DNA of 64,000 nucleotides from Acidimicrobiaceae bacterium (GCA_027314705.1 DAHVAJ010000061.1:34843-98842), one strand, 5' to 3'; positions 44,314 through 53,854 are shown, counted from the stretch's first letter. Notes: generated by a model from the letters alone, not told the origin. A program made the numbers and translations.

Positions 44314-44604
44314 TCAGCTCTCGAAGAGGTCGATCGAGTCACCCGGGGCGAGGGTGACGATGGCCCGCTTGGTGTCGGGACGGTGGCCCATGCCGCCGCC
44401 CTTGCGGTTGCGCTTGGACTTGCCCTTGCGGTTGAGCGTGTTGACGTTGGTCACGTGGACGCCGAAGGCCCGCTCGACGGCGTGGCGGACGTCGACCTTG
44501 GTGGCCTGCGGATCGATGACGAAGACGTAGACGTTGTCGTCCATGAGCCGGTAGGACTTCTCGGACACCACCGGACGGATGAGGACGCTGTGGGGGTCCC
44601 TCAC
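44314..44604 (-). CDS. rplW: 50S ribosomal protein L23
   Basis: [45 protein letters not shown]. Confidence 0.98.
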   Translation of the reverse strand: MRDPHSVLIRPVVSEKSYRLMDDNVYVFVIDPQATKVDVRHAVERAFGVHVTNVNTLNRKGKSKRNRKGGGMGHRPDTKRAIVTLAPGDSIDLFES

Positions 44605-45410
44605 GCCTCGCTCCCTTCTGTGCCGCCGTCGGCCTCGCCGTCGCCGGTCTCCTCGGCGGGTTCCTCGCCGGGTTCCTCGCCGGTCTCTTCGGCGAGTTCC
44701 TCGCCGGCCTCCCTGGCAGGGGCCGGGGCCTCGGTGGCCTCGCCCGGCAGGGTGGCGTCGGTGAAGACCACCCAGTCGTTGACCAGCACGTCGTAGGCGT
44801 TGAGCTCCCCATTCACCAGGACCTGGACGTCGGAGAGGTTGGCGAACGAGCGACCGGCCGCCCAGTCGTCCGGGGCCACGACGACGAGCACCTTGCCGGT
44901 CAGCTCGAGTGCCTCGAGGGCGGACACGGCCGCCTTGGTCTTCGGCTCGTCGAACGCCCACCCGTCGACCAGGGCCACCCGCCCGTCGGCCGCCCGGTCG
45001 GAAAGGGCGGAACGGAGGGCCAGCTGGACCATCTTCTTCGGGGTCCGCTGGGCGTACGACCGCGGCTTGGGACCGAGGGCGACACCCCCGCCGATCCACA
45101 CCGGCGAGCGGCTGGAGCCGGCCCGGGCCCGACCGGTGCCCTTCTGTCGGAAGGGCTTGACCCCGCCGCCCCGGACCTCGGCCCGGGTCTTGGTCGACTG
45201 GGTGCCGGATCGGGCGGCGGCCAGCTGGGCCGTGACCACCTGATGGAGGACGGCCTGGTTCGGCTCGATGCCGAAGATGGACGGGTCGAGCGCGACGTGG
45301 CCCAGGACGTCCCCCTGCGGGGAACGGCGGGGGACCGTGCGCTCCACCGGCGCCGGGCGTAGGGCCCGACGGAGTTCGGCCGGCGACGTCTCGAGGGTCG
45401 TGGGGCGCAC
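44601..45410 (-). CDS. rplD: 50S ribosomal protein L4 with acidic C-terminal tail
   Basis: RSGTQSTKTRAEVRGGGVKPFRQKGTGRARAGSSRSPVWIGGGVALGPKPR; tail [34 protein letters not shown]. Confidence 0.98.
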   Translation of the reverse strand: MRPTTLETSPAELRRALRPAPVERTVPRRSPQGDVLGHVALDPSIFGIEPNQAVLHQVVTAQLAAARSGTQSTKTRAEVRGGGVKPFRQKGTGRARAGSSRSPVWIGGGVALGPKPRSYAQRTPKKMVQLALRSALSDRAADGRVALVDGWAFDEPKTKAAVSALEALELTGKVLVVVAPDDWAAGRSFANLSDVQVLVNGELNAYDVLVNDWVVFTDATLPGEATEAPAPAREAGEELAEETGEEPGEEPAEETGDGEADGGTEGSEA

Positions 45411-45412
45411 GG

Positions 45413-46069
45413 TCAGGCACCTCCCTTCGCCGCCGGGGCCTTCACCGCGTCACGGAGCACGACCACGCCGCCACGGGGGCCGGGGACGGCGCCCTTCACC
45501 AGTACCAGCTCGCGCTCGGGGTCGGCCTGGACGATCTCGAGATTGAGCGTCGTCACCTGCTGACCGCCCATCCGGCCGGCCATGCGGGTGCCCTTGAACA
45601 CGCGGGAAGGAGTGGCGCAGGCGCCGATCGACCCCGGTGCCCGGTGGTGCTTGTGGTTGCCGTGGCTGGCGCCCTGGCCCTTGAAGTTGTGGCGCTTCAT
45701 GCCCCCGGCGAAGCCCTTGCCCTTGGAGACGGCCGTGGCATCCACCAGCTCGCCGGGCCGGAGGAGGTCGGCGGTCAGCTGCTGACCGACCTCGTACCCA
45801 GAGGCGTCGTCGATGCGGAGCTCGACCAGCCGGCGACCCGGGTCGACGCCGGCCTTGCCGTAGTGGCCCTGCTCGGGCTTGGTCAGCGTGGTGGCCCGCC
45901 GGTGGCCCCAGGTCACCTGCAGCGCCGAATAGCCCTCGTGCTCAGGAGTCTTCACCTGGACCACCCGGACCGGCGAGACGCGCAGCACCGTCACCGGGAT
46001 CGCCCGGTGCTGCTCATCCCAGATCTGGGTCATGCCGACCTTTTCGCCCACGATCGCCTTGGTGGCCAC
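45413..46069 (-). CDS. rplC: 50S ribosomal protein L3
   Basis: VATKAIVGEKVGMTQIWDEQHRAIPVTVLRVSP; GGMKRHNFKGQGASHGNHKHHRAPGSIGA. Confidence 0.98.
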   Translation of the reverse strand: MATKAIVGEKVGMTQIWDEQHRAIPVTVLRVSPVRVVQVKTPEHEGYSALQVTWGHRRATTLTKPEQGHYGKAGVDPGRRLVELRIDDASGYEVGQQLTADLLRPGELVDATAVSKGKGFAGGMKRHNFKGQGASHGNHKHHRAPGSIGACATPSRVFKGTRMAGRMGGQQVTTLNLEIVQADPERELVLVKGAVPGPRGGVVVLRDAVKAPAAKGGA

Positions 46070-46271
46070 TGGAGCTCTCCGTCTCGACTCTTCGTTCTCG
46101 CCCGACGCCGGCCGGCGTCGATCCGCTGTTGCAGTCCTGCTCGTTCCGCCGGGTCCCGGCCCGACGGCGGTCGCCCCGGGGCACCGCCGCCCACCGGGCG
46201 CCGTCCGTGATCGCCCCGGGCCGGACCGTCCGGCACGGGCGCCCACCGGCACCCGCCGGCTCGCACGCAGA

Positions 46272-46301
46272 CGCTCCGCTCGGAGTCCTCCGAGCGGAGC
46301 G
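46272..46301 (-). promoter_or_regulatory. Strong hairpin in rplC upstream leader
   Basis: CGCTCCGCTCGGAG-TC-CTCCGAGCGGAGCG, 14-bp perfect inverted repeat about 200 nt upstream of rplC start; no T-tract. Confidence 0.6.
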
Positions 46302-46462
46302 CTCGCCTGGTTCGGCCCGAGGTCCCCACCGCCTGCGGCGGGCGCTCGAACACGTCGTCTCGTCCTTCCGGCCCGGAAGTGGGCCGACTGGTCACACTAC
46401 ACCATCCCGCTCCGCCCGGCGAGGGCGACCCCGACCCGGTGGCGGGGTGGGCCCGCGGGACC

Positions 46463-46520
46463 GGTCAGACCGTCTGGATGGTGATTCAAGAAGTGCCGAG
46501 TCTGCACGCCCGGTCTGACC
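46463..46520. repeat. 10-bp perfect inverted repeat with 38-bp spacer
   Basis: GGTCAGACCG (46463-46472) and CGGTCTGACC (46511-46520). Confidence 0.8.
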
Positions 46521-46903
46521 TGCGGTCATGCCGCGCTCCGTTCCAGAGGTACGTGGCCACTGCGCCCGGCGTCGGGGCCTGTGAGCATCCCGCACGGCCC
46601 GGGACCGGAGCCGACGGCCGGGGGATTGGCGGGCCGCAGGCCCAGCGGAGGATCCCCCTGTCTACGGAGCCCTCGACCCGAGGCCCCAGGCAGTCCCCCG
46701 TCCGAGCCGATACCTGGGCTCGACGGGCCCCGGCTCCGGCGGCGAGCACGCCCTGTCACCAGGTTCGGAGCCATGCCTGACCTCGGGACAGCGGACGCCC
46801 GACGGCGGTCTCCGGCGGCCCGGTCCCGGGCCGAGCGCAGGCACGGCGAGCGAGGCCCGGAGGCCGGAGGATCGGATTCGAAAAGAAGGCTGCAATTCCC
46901 GTG

Positions 46904-46950
46904 GGTGTCCATTGGTGTCCACCGCTGGCCGTTGGTGACCGTGCGTCACC
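46904..46950. repeat. Phased GGTGTCC/GGTGACC repeats and hairpin upstream of Rep-like ORF
   Basis: GGTGTCC at 46904 and 46914, GGTGACC at 46934 (10/20-bp spacing), GGTGAC-CGTGC-GTCACC inverted repeat 46934-46950. Confidence 0.6.
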
Positions 46951-47016
46951 GTTGGGACCCGTTGTCGCAGCTCAAACGGCCATTCGCGCGTCACATCCGA
47001 CCGTGAAGGTCGGACC

Positions 47017-47805
47017 ATGGACATCGACCCGGGATCACGCGATGACCAGAGCGGCCGCCGCCACGTGGGCGTGGCCACGCCGGGCGGCATGAAGCTCACG
47101 TCCCACTGGCAAGGGAAGTGGCCGCCCGACGGTGGGCGGGTCGGGCGCCCGACCGGGCGGTCCACCAGTCCGGTCACGACGGTCACCCCCAAGGCGAGGC
47201 CACGGATGCGCTGGACAGGGAACGCCCTGCCGTGGGACGAGTTGGACCGTCTCACCCTACTGACCCTGACCTACCCGGCCGACTGGCACAGGTGGTGCCC
47301 CGACGGAACGACCTTCAAGAGGCATCTTCGGGCGTTCCGGGAGCGCTGGTGTCGCCGATGGGGGGTGCCCCCGGGCGCACGGGTGCTCGAGTTCCAACCG
47401 AGGGCGCTCCGGCCAGCCCAGGAGAGGTTCGCCTCCCACTCCCACCTCTACGTCGATCTCCCCGAGGACCCCGAGCTCTGCCACGACGGGAACACAGGCG
47501 GTGAGGTCTGGGACTGGGCCCGCCAGGCCTGGTGGGAGATCGTGACGTCCGACGGCAGCGACCACCGATCCCGCAGCGTCCACGCCCGCCCCTGCTTCGA
47601 CGGCACCTACGAGAGCCGCTCGACCACGACCAAGCGGGTGGGCGACGGCTTCTGGCGTGAGTCGGACGAGCTCAGCCAGAAGGCCGCCCCGGACGGGTTC
47701 GAAGGCGTCATGCGACGGGGCGTCTGGGGCATGGCCCCCGTCGAGGGCCTCCAGGAGGTCGACGAGGACGAGTTCGTGAAGGTGCGTCGGATGCTCCGAC
47801 GGTAG
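47017..47805 (+). CDS. HUH-endonuclease / rolling-circle Rep-like protein, probably catalytically degenerate
   Basis: LLTLTYPADWHRWCPDGTTFKRHLRAFRERWCRRWG (motif I-like), SHSHLYVDLPED (HxH), WDWARQAWWEIV, SQKAAPDGFEGVMRRGVWGM; high GC3. Confidence 0.6.
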   Translation: MDIDPGSRDDQSGRRHVGVATPGGMKLTSHWQGKWPPDGGRVGRPTGRSTSPVTTVTPKARPRMRWTGNALPWDELDRLTLLTLTYPADWHRWCPDGTTFKRHLRAFRERWCRRWGVPPGARVLEFQPRALRPAQERFASHSHLYVDLPEDPELCHDGNTGGEVWDWARQAWWEIVTSDGSDHRSRSVHARPCFDGTYESRSTTTKRVGDGFWRESDELSQKAAPDGFEGVMRRGVWGMAPVEGLQEVDEDEFVKVRRMLRR

Positions 47806-47823
47806 CGGGACGAGGTGGCCGGC

Positions 47824-47970
47824 GTGAAGGTCAGGATCCGGGATCAGAACGGGCGGCTCGTGTCCCACCGGCGGGAGCTGTCTCTCGACGGGATGACGGT
47901 CACCAACCTGACCGACGGTCTCCTGTTCTCTGAGAAGCTCCTCAGGTGGGTCCAGGTCGACGCCGCACGG
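47824..47970 (+). pseudogene. Possible truncated small ORF after Rep-like gene
   Basis: VKVRIRDQNGRLVSHRRELSLDGMTVTNLTDGLLFSEKLLRW with high GC3, then frame runs antisense into methyltransferase gene. Confidence 0.35.
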
Positions 47971-47982
47971 ACACCTCGCAGT

Positions 47983-48786
47983 TCAGCCGGGCGCCTGCGC
48001 CGCGACGAAAAGGTGGCTCGCGGCGGCCAGGGCCGAGGGTTCGGATTCCATGAGCCTCGCGGCGGCCAAGATCGCCTCCCTCCGCTGCGGATCGGCCCAC
48101 CTGCTCTCGAAGTCGCTCACCAGGAACCCCGGACCCTCCACGCTGAAGATCCTCGGGTTCTGGAATCCCGCGTCGGCCACCTCGTCCACCAGGTCCTGGG
48201 GAAGGTGAAAATAGGCCGTGGTGAACATGGGTGCGTCCTCCAACACACCGGTGGCGACAGCGTCCTCCACAGCGCGCAACACCTCGGGTTCGTGCAGCCG
48301 ATCCAGACGGACGAGGAGGTCCATCACGGCGGCAAACCTGGCTATCCCCGCCGCGAACACCCACCCGCCGGATCGGAGGATGCGCAGCGCCTCATGCAAC
48401 GCCTGGCCACGGCCGTCCCGATCGACGAGGTGGTACAGCGGACCCATCAACAGGACGACATCGAAACTGTCCGAGGGCTGGTCGAGGGCCCGAGCATCAC
48501 CCACCGTCGCACGGACGCCAGGGTGATCGGCCGTGGCCTGCTCGACATGGAGAGGAACCGGATCCACCAGCTGCACGCTGTGGCCTAGTCCGGCCAGCCA
48601 CCCGGCGTAGATTCCAGCGGCACCGCCTATGTCGGCGATCCGCAGGGGACCGGGAGGCAGGAACCTCAGGATCAACTCCTGCGTGCGAGCGAACTCGAGC
48701 GGACCAGAAGGGACGTCTCCCCGGAGGCGCCCCGCTTCGCGTCCCTGTCCGTAGAACGCCAGGATTCTCGGATCCAATTCTGGCAT
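47983..48786 (-). CDS. Class I SAM-dependent methyltransferase
   Basis: LRIADIGGAAGIYAGWLAGLGHSVQLVDPVPLHVEQA, FDVVLLMGPLYHLVDRDGRGQALHEALRILRSGGWVFAA. Confidence 0.85.
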   Translation of the reverse strand: MPELDPRILAFYGQGREAGRLRGDVPSGPLEFARTQELILRFLPPGPLRIADIGGAAGIYAGWLAGLGHSVQLVDPVPLHVEQATADHPGVRATVGDARALDQPSDSFDVVLLMGPLYHLVDRDGRGQALHEALRILRSGGWVFAAGIARFAAVMDLLVRLDRLHEPEVLRAVEDAVATGVLEDAPMFTTAYFHLPQDLVDEVADAGFQNPRIFSVEGPGFLVSDFESRWADPQRREAILAAARLMESEPSALAAASHLFVAAQAPG

Positions 48787-48904
48787 TCCCGAACCTCTCA
48801 CGAGACAGCGAACTGCCGCACCCACGAGCTGGAATCGATCAGATCGGCAGAGCCGGGAGTACGACGTACAGGATCCCCCGATGGCACGTCGACGCCGGAG
48901 ATGC

Positions 48905-49219
48905 TCAACCGGCTCGACGCCGCTCCATCTTCGTTACGCCGTCGAGGATTCGCTTGCGCTGTCGGAGCAGTGTCCATGCCATCACTCCGGAGGCCAGCAC
49001 CCACAGGACTGAAGTCCAGCGAAACGCACCGTGTCCGAACACGGCAGAACACAGCCAAAGCAAAGAGACGGCAGCAAAGACGAGCGCCAACGGCCCGGAC
49101 CAGCGAATCTGGGCCAGAACCCGGCGAACCGTGTCGTAGTCCTCACTTGGGACGAGCTCGCCCTTGTAAAGAGCTACCCTGATCCGCTGACGCTCACGCC
49201 GGTCCGCCGTCCCCGCCAC
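48905..49219 (-). CDS. Small two-TM hypothetical protein (start uncertain; ORF extends to 49294)
   Basis: GPLALVFAAVSLLWLCSAVFG and TSVLWVLASGVMAWTLL segments, basic C-terminus. Confidence 0.55.
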   Translation of the reverse strand: MAGTADRRERQRIRVALYKGELVPSEDYDTVRRVLAQIRWSGPLALVFAAVSLLWLCSAVFGHGAFRWTSVLWVLASGVMAWTLLRQRKRILDGVTKMERRRAG

Positions 49220-49318
49220 AGTGACATGGTATCGCTCCGCCGCCGTCGAGGCCCTTACCCCCGACCACGTGGCAGTCGCCCGTTGGCGCTCCAATCAGCG
49301 CTGGCTGCTAGAAGCCCG

Positions 49319-49420
49319 TCAGTCGAGCGCACCGGCGGTCCGGAAGAGGTCGCCCAGCTCGGCCAGGCACCGGTGGCAGGTCTCGGGGTTGGGGTACCGC
49401 TCGGAGAACTCCGAGATCAG
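49319..49420 (-). pseudogene. C-terminal gene fragment
   Basis: [33 protein letters not shown] with nearly all third positions G/C; no ATG/GTG/TTG start between it and rpsJ stop. Confidence 0.5.
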
Positions 49421-49463
49421 ACCACACGGAGTGGCGGCCGGCTGAGGGCCACCACCTTGCGTG

Positions 49464-49793
49464 TCACACGGTCTGGATCTTGATCTCGATGTCCACGCCG
49501 GCCGGGAGGTCGAGCCGCTGGAGCGAGTCGACCGTCTTCGGCGTGTGCTCGACGATGTCCACCAGGCGCTTGTGGACCCGCATCTCGAAGTGCTCCCGGC
49601 TGTCCTTGTACTTGTGGGGCGACCGGATGACCGTGTAGCGGTGCTTCTCGGTCGGCAGGGGCACCGGTCCCAGCACCTTGGCCTGGGTGCGCAGCACGGT
49701 CTGCACGATCTTCTCGGTCGACTGGTCGAGGATCTCGTGGTCGTACGCCTTCAGGCGGATGCGGATCTTCTGGCGGGGGCCGTCAGCGGCCAT
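49464..49793 (-). CDS. rpsJ: 30S ribosomal protein S10
   Basis: [42 protein letters not shown]. Confidence 0.99.
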   Translation of the reverse strand: MAADGPRQKIRIRLKAYDHEILDQSTEKIVQTVLRTQAKVLGPVPLPTEKHRYTVIRSPHKYKDSREHFEMRVHKRLVDIVEHTPKTVDSLQRLDLPAGVDIEIKIQTV

Positions 49794-49835
49794 GGGTGCG
49801 GTCGTCCTCTCGTGGGTGGGTGCGGCCGGGTCCGG

Positions 49836-51023
49836 TCACTCGATGATCTTCGTGACCCGGCCGGAGGCCACCGTGCGACCACCCTCGCGGATGGCGAACC
49901 GCAGGCCCTCGTCCATGGCGATCGGCTTGCCCAGCTCCACCGTCATGTCGGTGTTGTCGCCGGGCATGACCATCTCGGTGCCCTCGGGGAGGGCGATGGT
50001 CCCGGTGACGTCCGTCGTCCGGAAGTAGAACTGCGGCCGGTAGTTCGTGAAGAACGGCTTGTGCCGACCGCCCTCGTCCTTGTTCAGGACGTACACGGTC
50101 GCCTCGAACTTGGTGTGCGGGGTGATCGAGCCGGGCTTGCACAGCACCTGGCCGCGCTCGACCTCCTCCTTCTTCGTGCCCCGGAGCAGGGCGCCGATGT
50201 TGTCGCCGGCCCGACCCTCGTCGAGGAGCTTGCGAAACATCTCGATACCGGTGACGGTGGTCTTCTGGGTGTCGCGCAGGCCGACGATCTCGACCTCCTC
50301 GCCCACCTTCAGCACACCCTGCTCGATCTTGCCGGTCACCACCGTGCCCCGCCCGGTGATGGACATCACGTCCTCGACCGACATGAGGAAGGGCTTCTCG
50401 ACGTCGCGCTTGGGCTCGGGGATGTAGGAGTCCACCGCCTCCATGAGCTCGGTGATCTTGGCGGCCCATTCTGGGTCGCCCTCGAGGGCCTTGAGGGCGC
50501 TGACCCGGACGATGGGAGTGTCGTCGCCGGGGAATTCGTACTCGTTGAGCAGCTCGCGGACCTCCAGCTCGACCAGGTCGAGGAGTTCCTCGTCGTCGAC
50601 CGTGTCGGCCTTGTTGAGGGCGACCACGATGTAGGGCACGCCCACCTGGCGGGCGAGCAGCACGTGTTCACGGGTCTGGGGCATCGGGCCGTCGGCAGCG
50701 GACACCACCAGGATGGCCCCGTCGACCTGGGCGGCACCGGTGATCATGTTCTTGATGTAGTCGGCGTGACCCGGCATGTCGACGTGGGCGTAGTGCCGGT
50801 TGGGCGTCTCGTACTCGACGTGGGCGATCGAGATGGTGATGCCGCGTTGCTTCTCCTCGGGCGCCTTGTCGATCTGGTCGAACGGCGTGAACGAGGTGGT
50901 GGGGTCGTTGTCGTGGAGGACCTTGGTGATGGCCGCGGTGAGCGTGGTCTTCCCGTGGTCGATGTGTCCCATCGTGCCCACGTTCACGTGGGGCTTCGTG
51001 CGCTCGAACTTCTGCTTGGCCAT
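49836..51023 (-). CDS. tuf: Elongation factor Tu
   Basis: [35 protein letters not shown]. Confidence 0.99.
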   Translation of the reverse strand: MAKQKFERTKPHVNVGTMGHIDHGKTTLTAAITKVLHDNDPTTSFTPFDQIDKAPEEKQRGITISIAHVEYETPNRHYAHVDMPGHADYIKNMITGAAQVDGAILVVSAADGPMPQTREHVLLARQVGVPYIVVALNKADTVDDEELLDLVELEVRELLNEYEFPGDDTPIVRVSALKALEGDPEWAAKITELMEAVDSYIPEPKRDVEKPFLMSVEDVMSITGRGTVVTGKIEQGVLKVGEEVEIVGLRDTQKTTVTGIEMFRKLLDEGRAGDNIGALLRGTKKEEVERGQVLCKPGSITPHTKFEATVYVLNKDEGGRHKPFFTNYRPQFYFRTTDVTGTIALPEGTEMVMPGDNTDMTVELGKPIAMDEGLRFAIREGGRTVASGRVTKIIE

Positions 51024-51217
51024 GGCTGGGGTGGTGCTCCCTGATCTCGGGCGGTACCCCCTCGGGCCCGCCACGACGGCGGCGGATGCCGCCGTCTCCT
51101 CGTGTTCGGTGGTACTGCGTGCTGCGGTGCTGTCCTGTCTGGTGCTGCTGGTGCGGAACGACTGCGTACGGCCGACCCGACCGGCCCGGCCCCCGGTGCG
51201 ACCCGGTGGCGGACCGC

Positions 51218-53314
51218 CTACTCGCCGCGGGCCTTGGCGATGATCTCCTTGGCGATCGACTCGGGGACCTCGTTGTACGCGGCGAACTGCATCGAGTACG
51301 TCGCCCGTCCCTGGGTACGCGAGCGCAGGTCGGTAGCGTAGCCGAACATGTCGCTCAGCGGTACCTGGGCCCGGACGATGTGGCTGTTCCCCCGCTGTTC
51401 CATCCCCTCGACCTTGCCCCGGCGGGCGGACAGATCGCCGATGACGTCGCCCATGTACTCCTCGGGGGTGGTCACCTCGACGGCCATGACCGGCTCGAGC
51501 AGCACCGGGCTGGCCATGGCCGCGGCCTTCTTGATGGCCATGGAGCCGGCGATCTTGAAGGCCATCTCGGAGGAGTCCACGTCGTGGTACGAGCCGTACG
51601 TGAGGTGGACCCGCAGGTCGACCGTGGGGTAGCCGGCCAGGACGCCCGAGGTGAGGGCTTCCTGGATGCCCTGGTCGACCGAGGGGATGTACTCCTTCGG
51701 GATCACCCCGCCGGTGATGTCGTCGTCGAACTCGTAGCCCCCGCCCGGCCCCGTGGGCTCGACGGAGATGACCACATGGCCGTACTGACCCTTGCCGCCG
51801 GTCTGGCGGATGTGCCGGTACTCGACCTTCTCGACCGGTTTGCGGATGGTCTCGCGGTAGGCGACCTGGGGCTTGCCCACGTTGGCGTCGACGTTGAACT
51901 CCCGCAGCATGCGGTCGACCAGGACCTCGAGGTGGAGCTCACCCATGCCGGAGATGACGGTCTGGCCGGTCTCCTCGTCGGTCTGGACCCGGAACGTCGG
52001 GTCCTCCTCGGACAGGGCGTAGAGGGCCCTCGACAGCTTGTCCTGGTCGGCCTTGGTCTTCGGCTCCACGGCCACGTGGATGACCGGCTCCGGGAAGGTG
52101 AGCGACTCGAGGACCACCGGGTTGTCGGGGTCGCAGAGGGTGTCGCCGGTGGTGGTCTGCTTGAGGCCGACGGCGGCCACGATGTCGCCGGCGAAGACGG
52201 CGTCGAGGTCCTCGCGGGAGTTGGCGTGCATCTGGAGGATGCGGCCCACCCGCTCCTTGCGGTCCTTGGTGGAGTTGAGGACGGCCGATCCCTTGGTCAG
52301 GGTGCCCGAGTAGACCCGCATGTAAGTGAGCTTTCCCACGTAGGGGTCGGTCATGATCTTGAACGCCAGCGCGGCGAACGGGGCCGAGTCGTCGGCCGGC
52401 CGCTCCACGTGCTCGTCCTCCTTGCGCGGGAGGGTGCCGGGGGTGGGCGGGATGTCGAGAGGGCTGGGCAGGTAGTCGACGACCGCGTCGAGCATCGGCT
52501 GGACGCCCTTGTTCTTGAAGGCCGAGCCGCACAGGATGGGTACGGCGTGGCTGCCCAAGGTGGCGGCGCGCAGGGCCCGCTGCAGGTCCTCGGGCAGGAT
52601 CTCCTCCTCGCTCAGGTACTTCTCCATGATGGTGTCGTCGTGGTTGGAGAGCACGTCGATGAGGTCGTGGTGGGCGGCCTCGGCGGCGGCCTTGAGGTCG
52701 GCCGGGATCTCCTCCTCCTGCCAGTCCTCGCCCATGCCCTCGGCCCAGACCAGCGACCGCATGTGCACGAGGTCGACCACGCCCCGGAAGTCACCCTCGA
52801 CGCCGATGGGGAGCTGGACGACCGCCGTCGTGCAGTCGAGCCGGTCGTGGATCATCTCCACGCAGCGCTCGAAGTCGGCACCGGTCCGGTCCATCTTGTT
52901 GACGAAGCAGATGCGGGGGACGCCGTACTTGTTGGCCTGGCGCCAGACCGTCTCGGTCTGGGGCTCGACGCCGGCCACCGCGTCGAAGACGGCCACGGCA
53001 CCGTCCAGCACGCGCAGGGAGCGTTCGACCTCGACGGTGAAGTCCACGTGGCCGGGGGTGTCGATGATGTTGATGGTGGTGTCACGCCACCGGCACGTCG
53101 TGGCGGCGGACGTGATGGTGATGCCGCGCTCTTGCTCCTGGACCATCCAGTCCATGGTGGCCGCGCCCTCGTGGACCTCGCCGATCTTGTAGTTCTTGCC
53201 CGTGTAGTAGAGGATCCGCTCGGTCGTCGTGGTCTTGCCCGCGTCGATGTGGGCCATGATGCCGATGTTGCGGGTCTCGGCAAGGGGGTGGGTGCGGGTC
53301 GGGGTATCAGCCAT
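51218..53314 (-). CDS. fusA: Elongation factor G
   Basis: [44 protein letters not shown]. Confidence 0.99.
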   Translation of the reverse strand: MADTPTRTHPLAETRNIGIMAHIDAGKTTTTERILYYTGKNYKIGEVHEGAATMDWMVQEQERGITITSAATTCRWRDTTINIIDTPGHVDFTVEVERSLRVLDGAVAVFDAVAGVEPQTETVWRQANKYGVPRICFVNKMDRTGADFERCVEMIHDRLDCTTAVVQLPIGVEGDFRGVVDLVHMRSLVWAEGMGEDWQEEEIPADLKAAAEAAHHDLIDVLSNHDDTIMEKYLSEEEILPEDLQRALRAATLGSHAVPILCGSAFKNKGVQPMLDAVVDYLPSPLDIPPTPGTLPRKEDEHVERPADDSAPFAALAFKIMTDPYVGKLTYMRVYSGTLTKGSAVLNSTKDRKERVGRILQMHANSREDLDAVFAGDIVAAVGLKQTTTGDTLCDPDNPVVLESLTFPEPVIHVAVEPKTKADQDKLSRALYALSEEDPTFRVQTDEETGQTVISGMGELHLEVLVDRMLREFNVDANVGKPQVAYRETIRKPVEKVEYRHIRQTGGKGQYGHVVISVEPTGPGGGYEFDDDITGGVIPKEYIPSVDQGIQEALTSGVLAGYPTVDLRVHLTYGSYHDVDSSEMAFKIAGSMAIKKAAAMASPVLLEPVMAVEVTTPEEYMGDVIGDLSARRGKVEGMEQRGNSHIVRAQVPLSDMFGYATDLRSRTQGRATYSMQFAAYNEVPESIAKEIIAKARGE

Positions 53315-53382
53315 GCTCGTTCAGCTCTCAGGTCGGTCTCGTGCGGGTGCGCGGCGTCTGCAGGGCGGTGCGACCGCCCCTG

Positions 53383-53853
53383 CTACCAGCGGTAGTGGGC
53401 GAAGGCGCGGTTGGACTCGGCCATCTTGTGGAGGTCCTCCCGCCGCTTGGCGGCGGCGCCGATGCCGTTGGCCGCGTCGCGGATCTCGTTGGAGAGGCGC
53501 TCGGCCATCGTCTTCTCCCGGCGCTGCTGGGAGAAGCCGACCAACCACCGGATGGAGAGCGTGGTGGCCCGACGGGGGCGGACCTCGACGGGCACCTGGT
53601 AGGTCGCGCCACCGACCCGCCGGCTGCGGACCTCGAGCTCCGGTCGGGTGTTCTCGACGGCCTTCTTCAGGACGGCGACGGGGTCGTTGCCGGACTTCTC
53701 GGCCACGTCGGCCAGGGCGTCGTAGACGATCCGCTCGGCCAGGGTCCGCTTGCCCCGGGAGAGGACCCGGTTGACCACCTGGGTCACGAGGACGGAGTGG
53801 TAGACGGGGTCCGGTACGAGCTCGCGGCGGGGGGCCGGTCCTTTGCGGGGCAC
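53383..53853 (-). CDS. rpsG: 30S ribosomal protein S7
   Basis: [36 protein letters not shown]. Confidence 0.99.
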   Translation of the reverse strand: MPRKGPAPRRELVPDPVYHSVLVTQVVNRVLSRGKRTLAERIVYDALADVAEKSGNDPVAVLKKAVENTRPELEVRSRRVGGATYQVPVEVRPRRATTLSIRWLVGFSQQRREKTMAERLSNEIRDAANGIGAAAKRREDLHKMAESNRAFAHYRW

Positions 53854-53854
53854 G

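Noticed and set aside
46870-46900. tRNA-like TTCGAATCC on the minus strand as an attachment site
   Set aside because: No pairing T-arm, acceptor stem or anticodon arm around it.
46070-47000. Several ORFs of 60-200 aa on both strands between rplC and the Rep-like gene
   Set aside because: No coherent codon bias or recognisable motifs; treated as leader or non-coding DNA.
47815-48588. 257-aa plus-strand ORF
   Set aside because: Most of it is antisense to the methyltransferase; only the first ~50 codons look coding-like.
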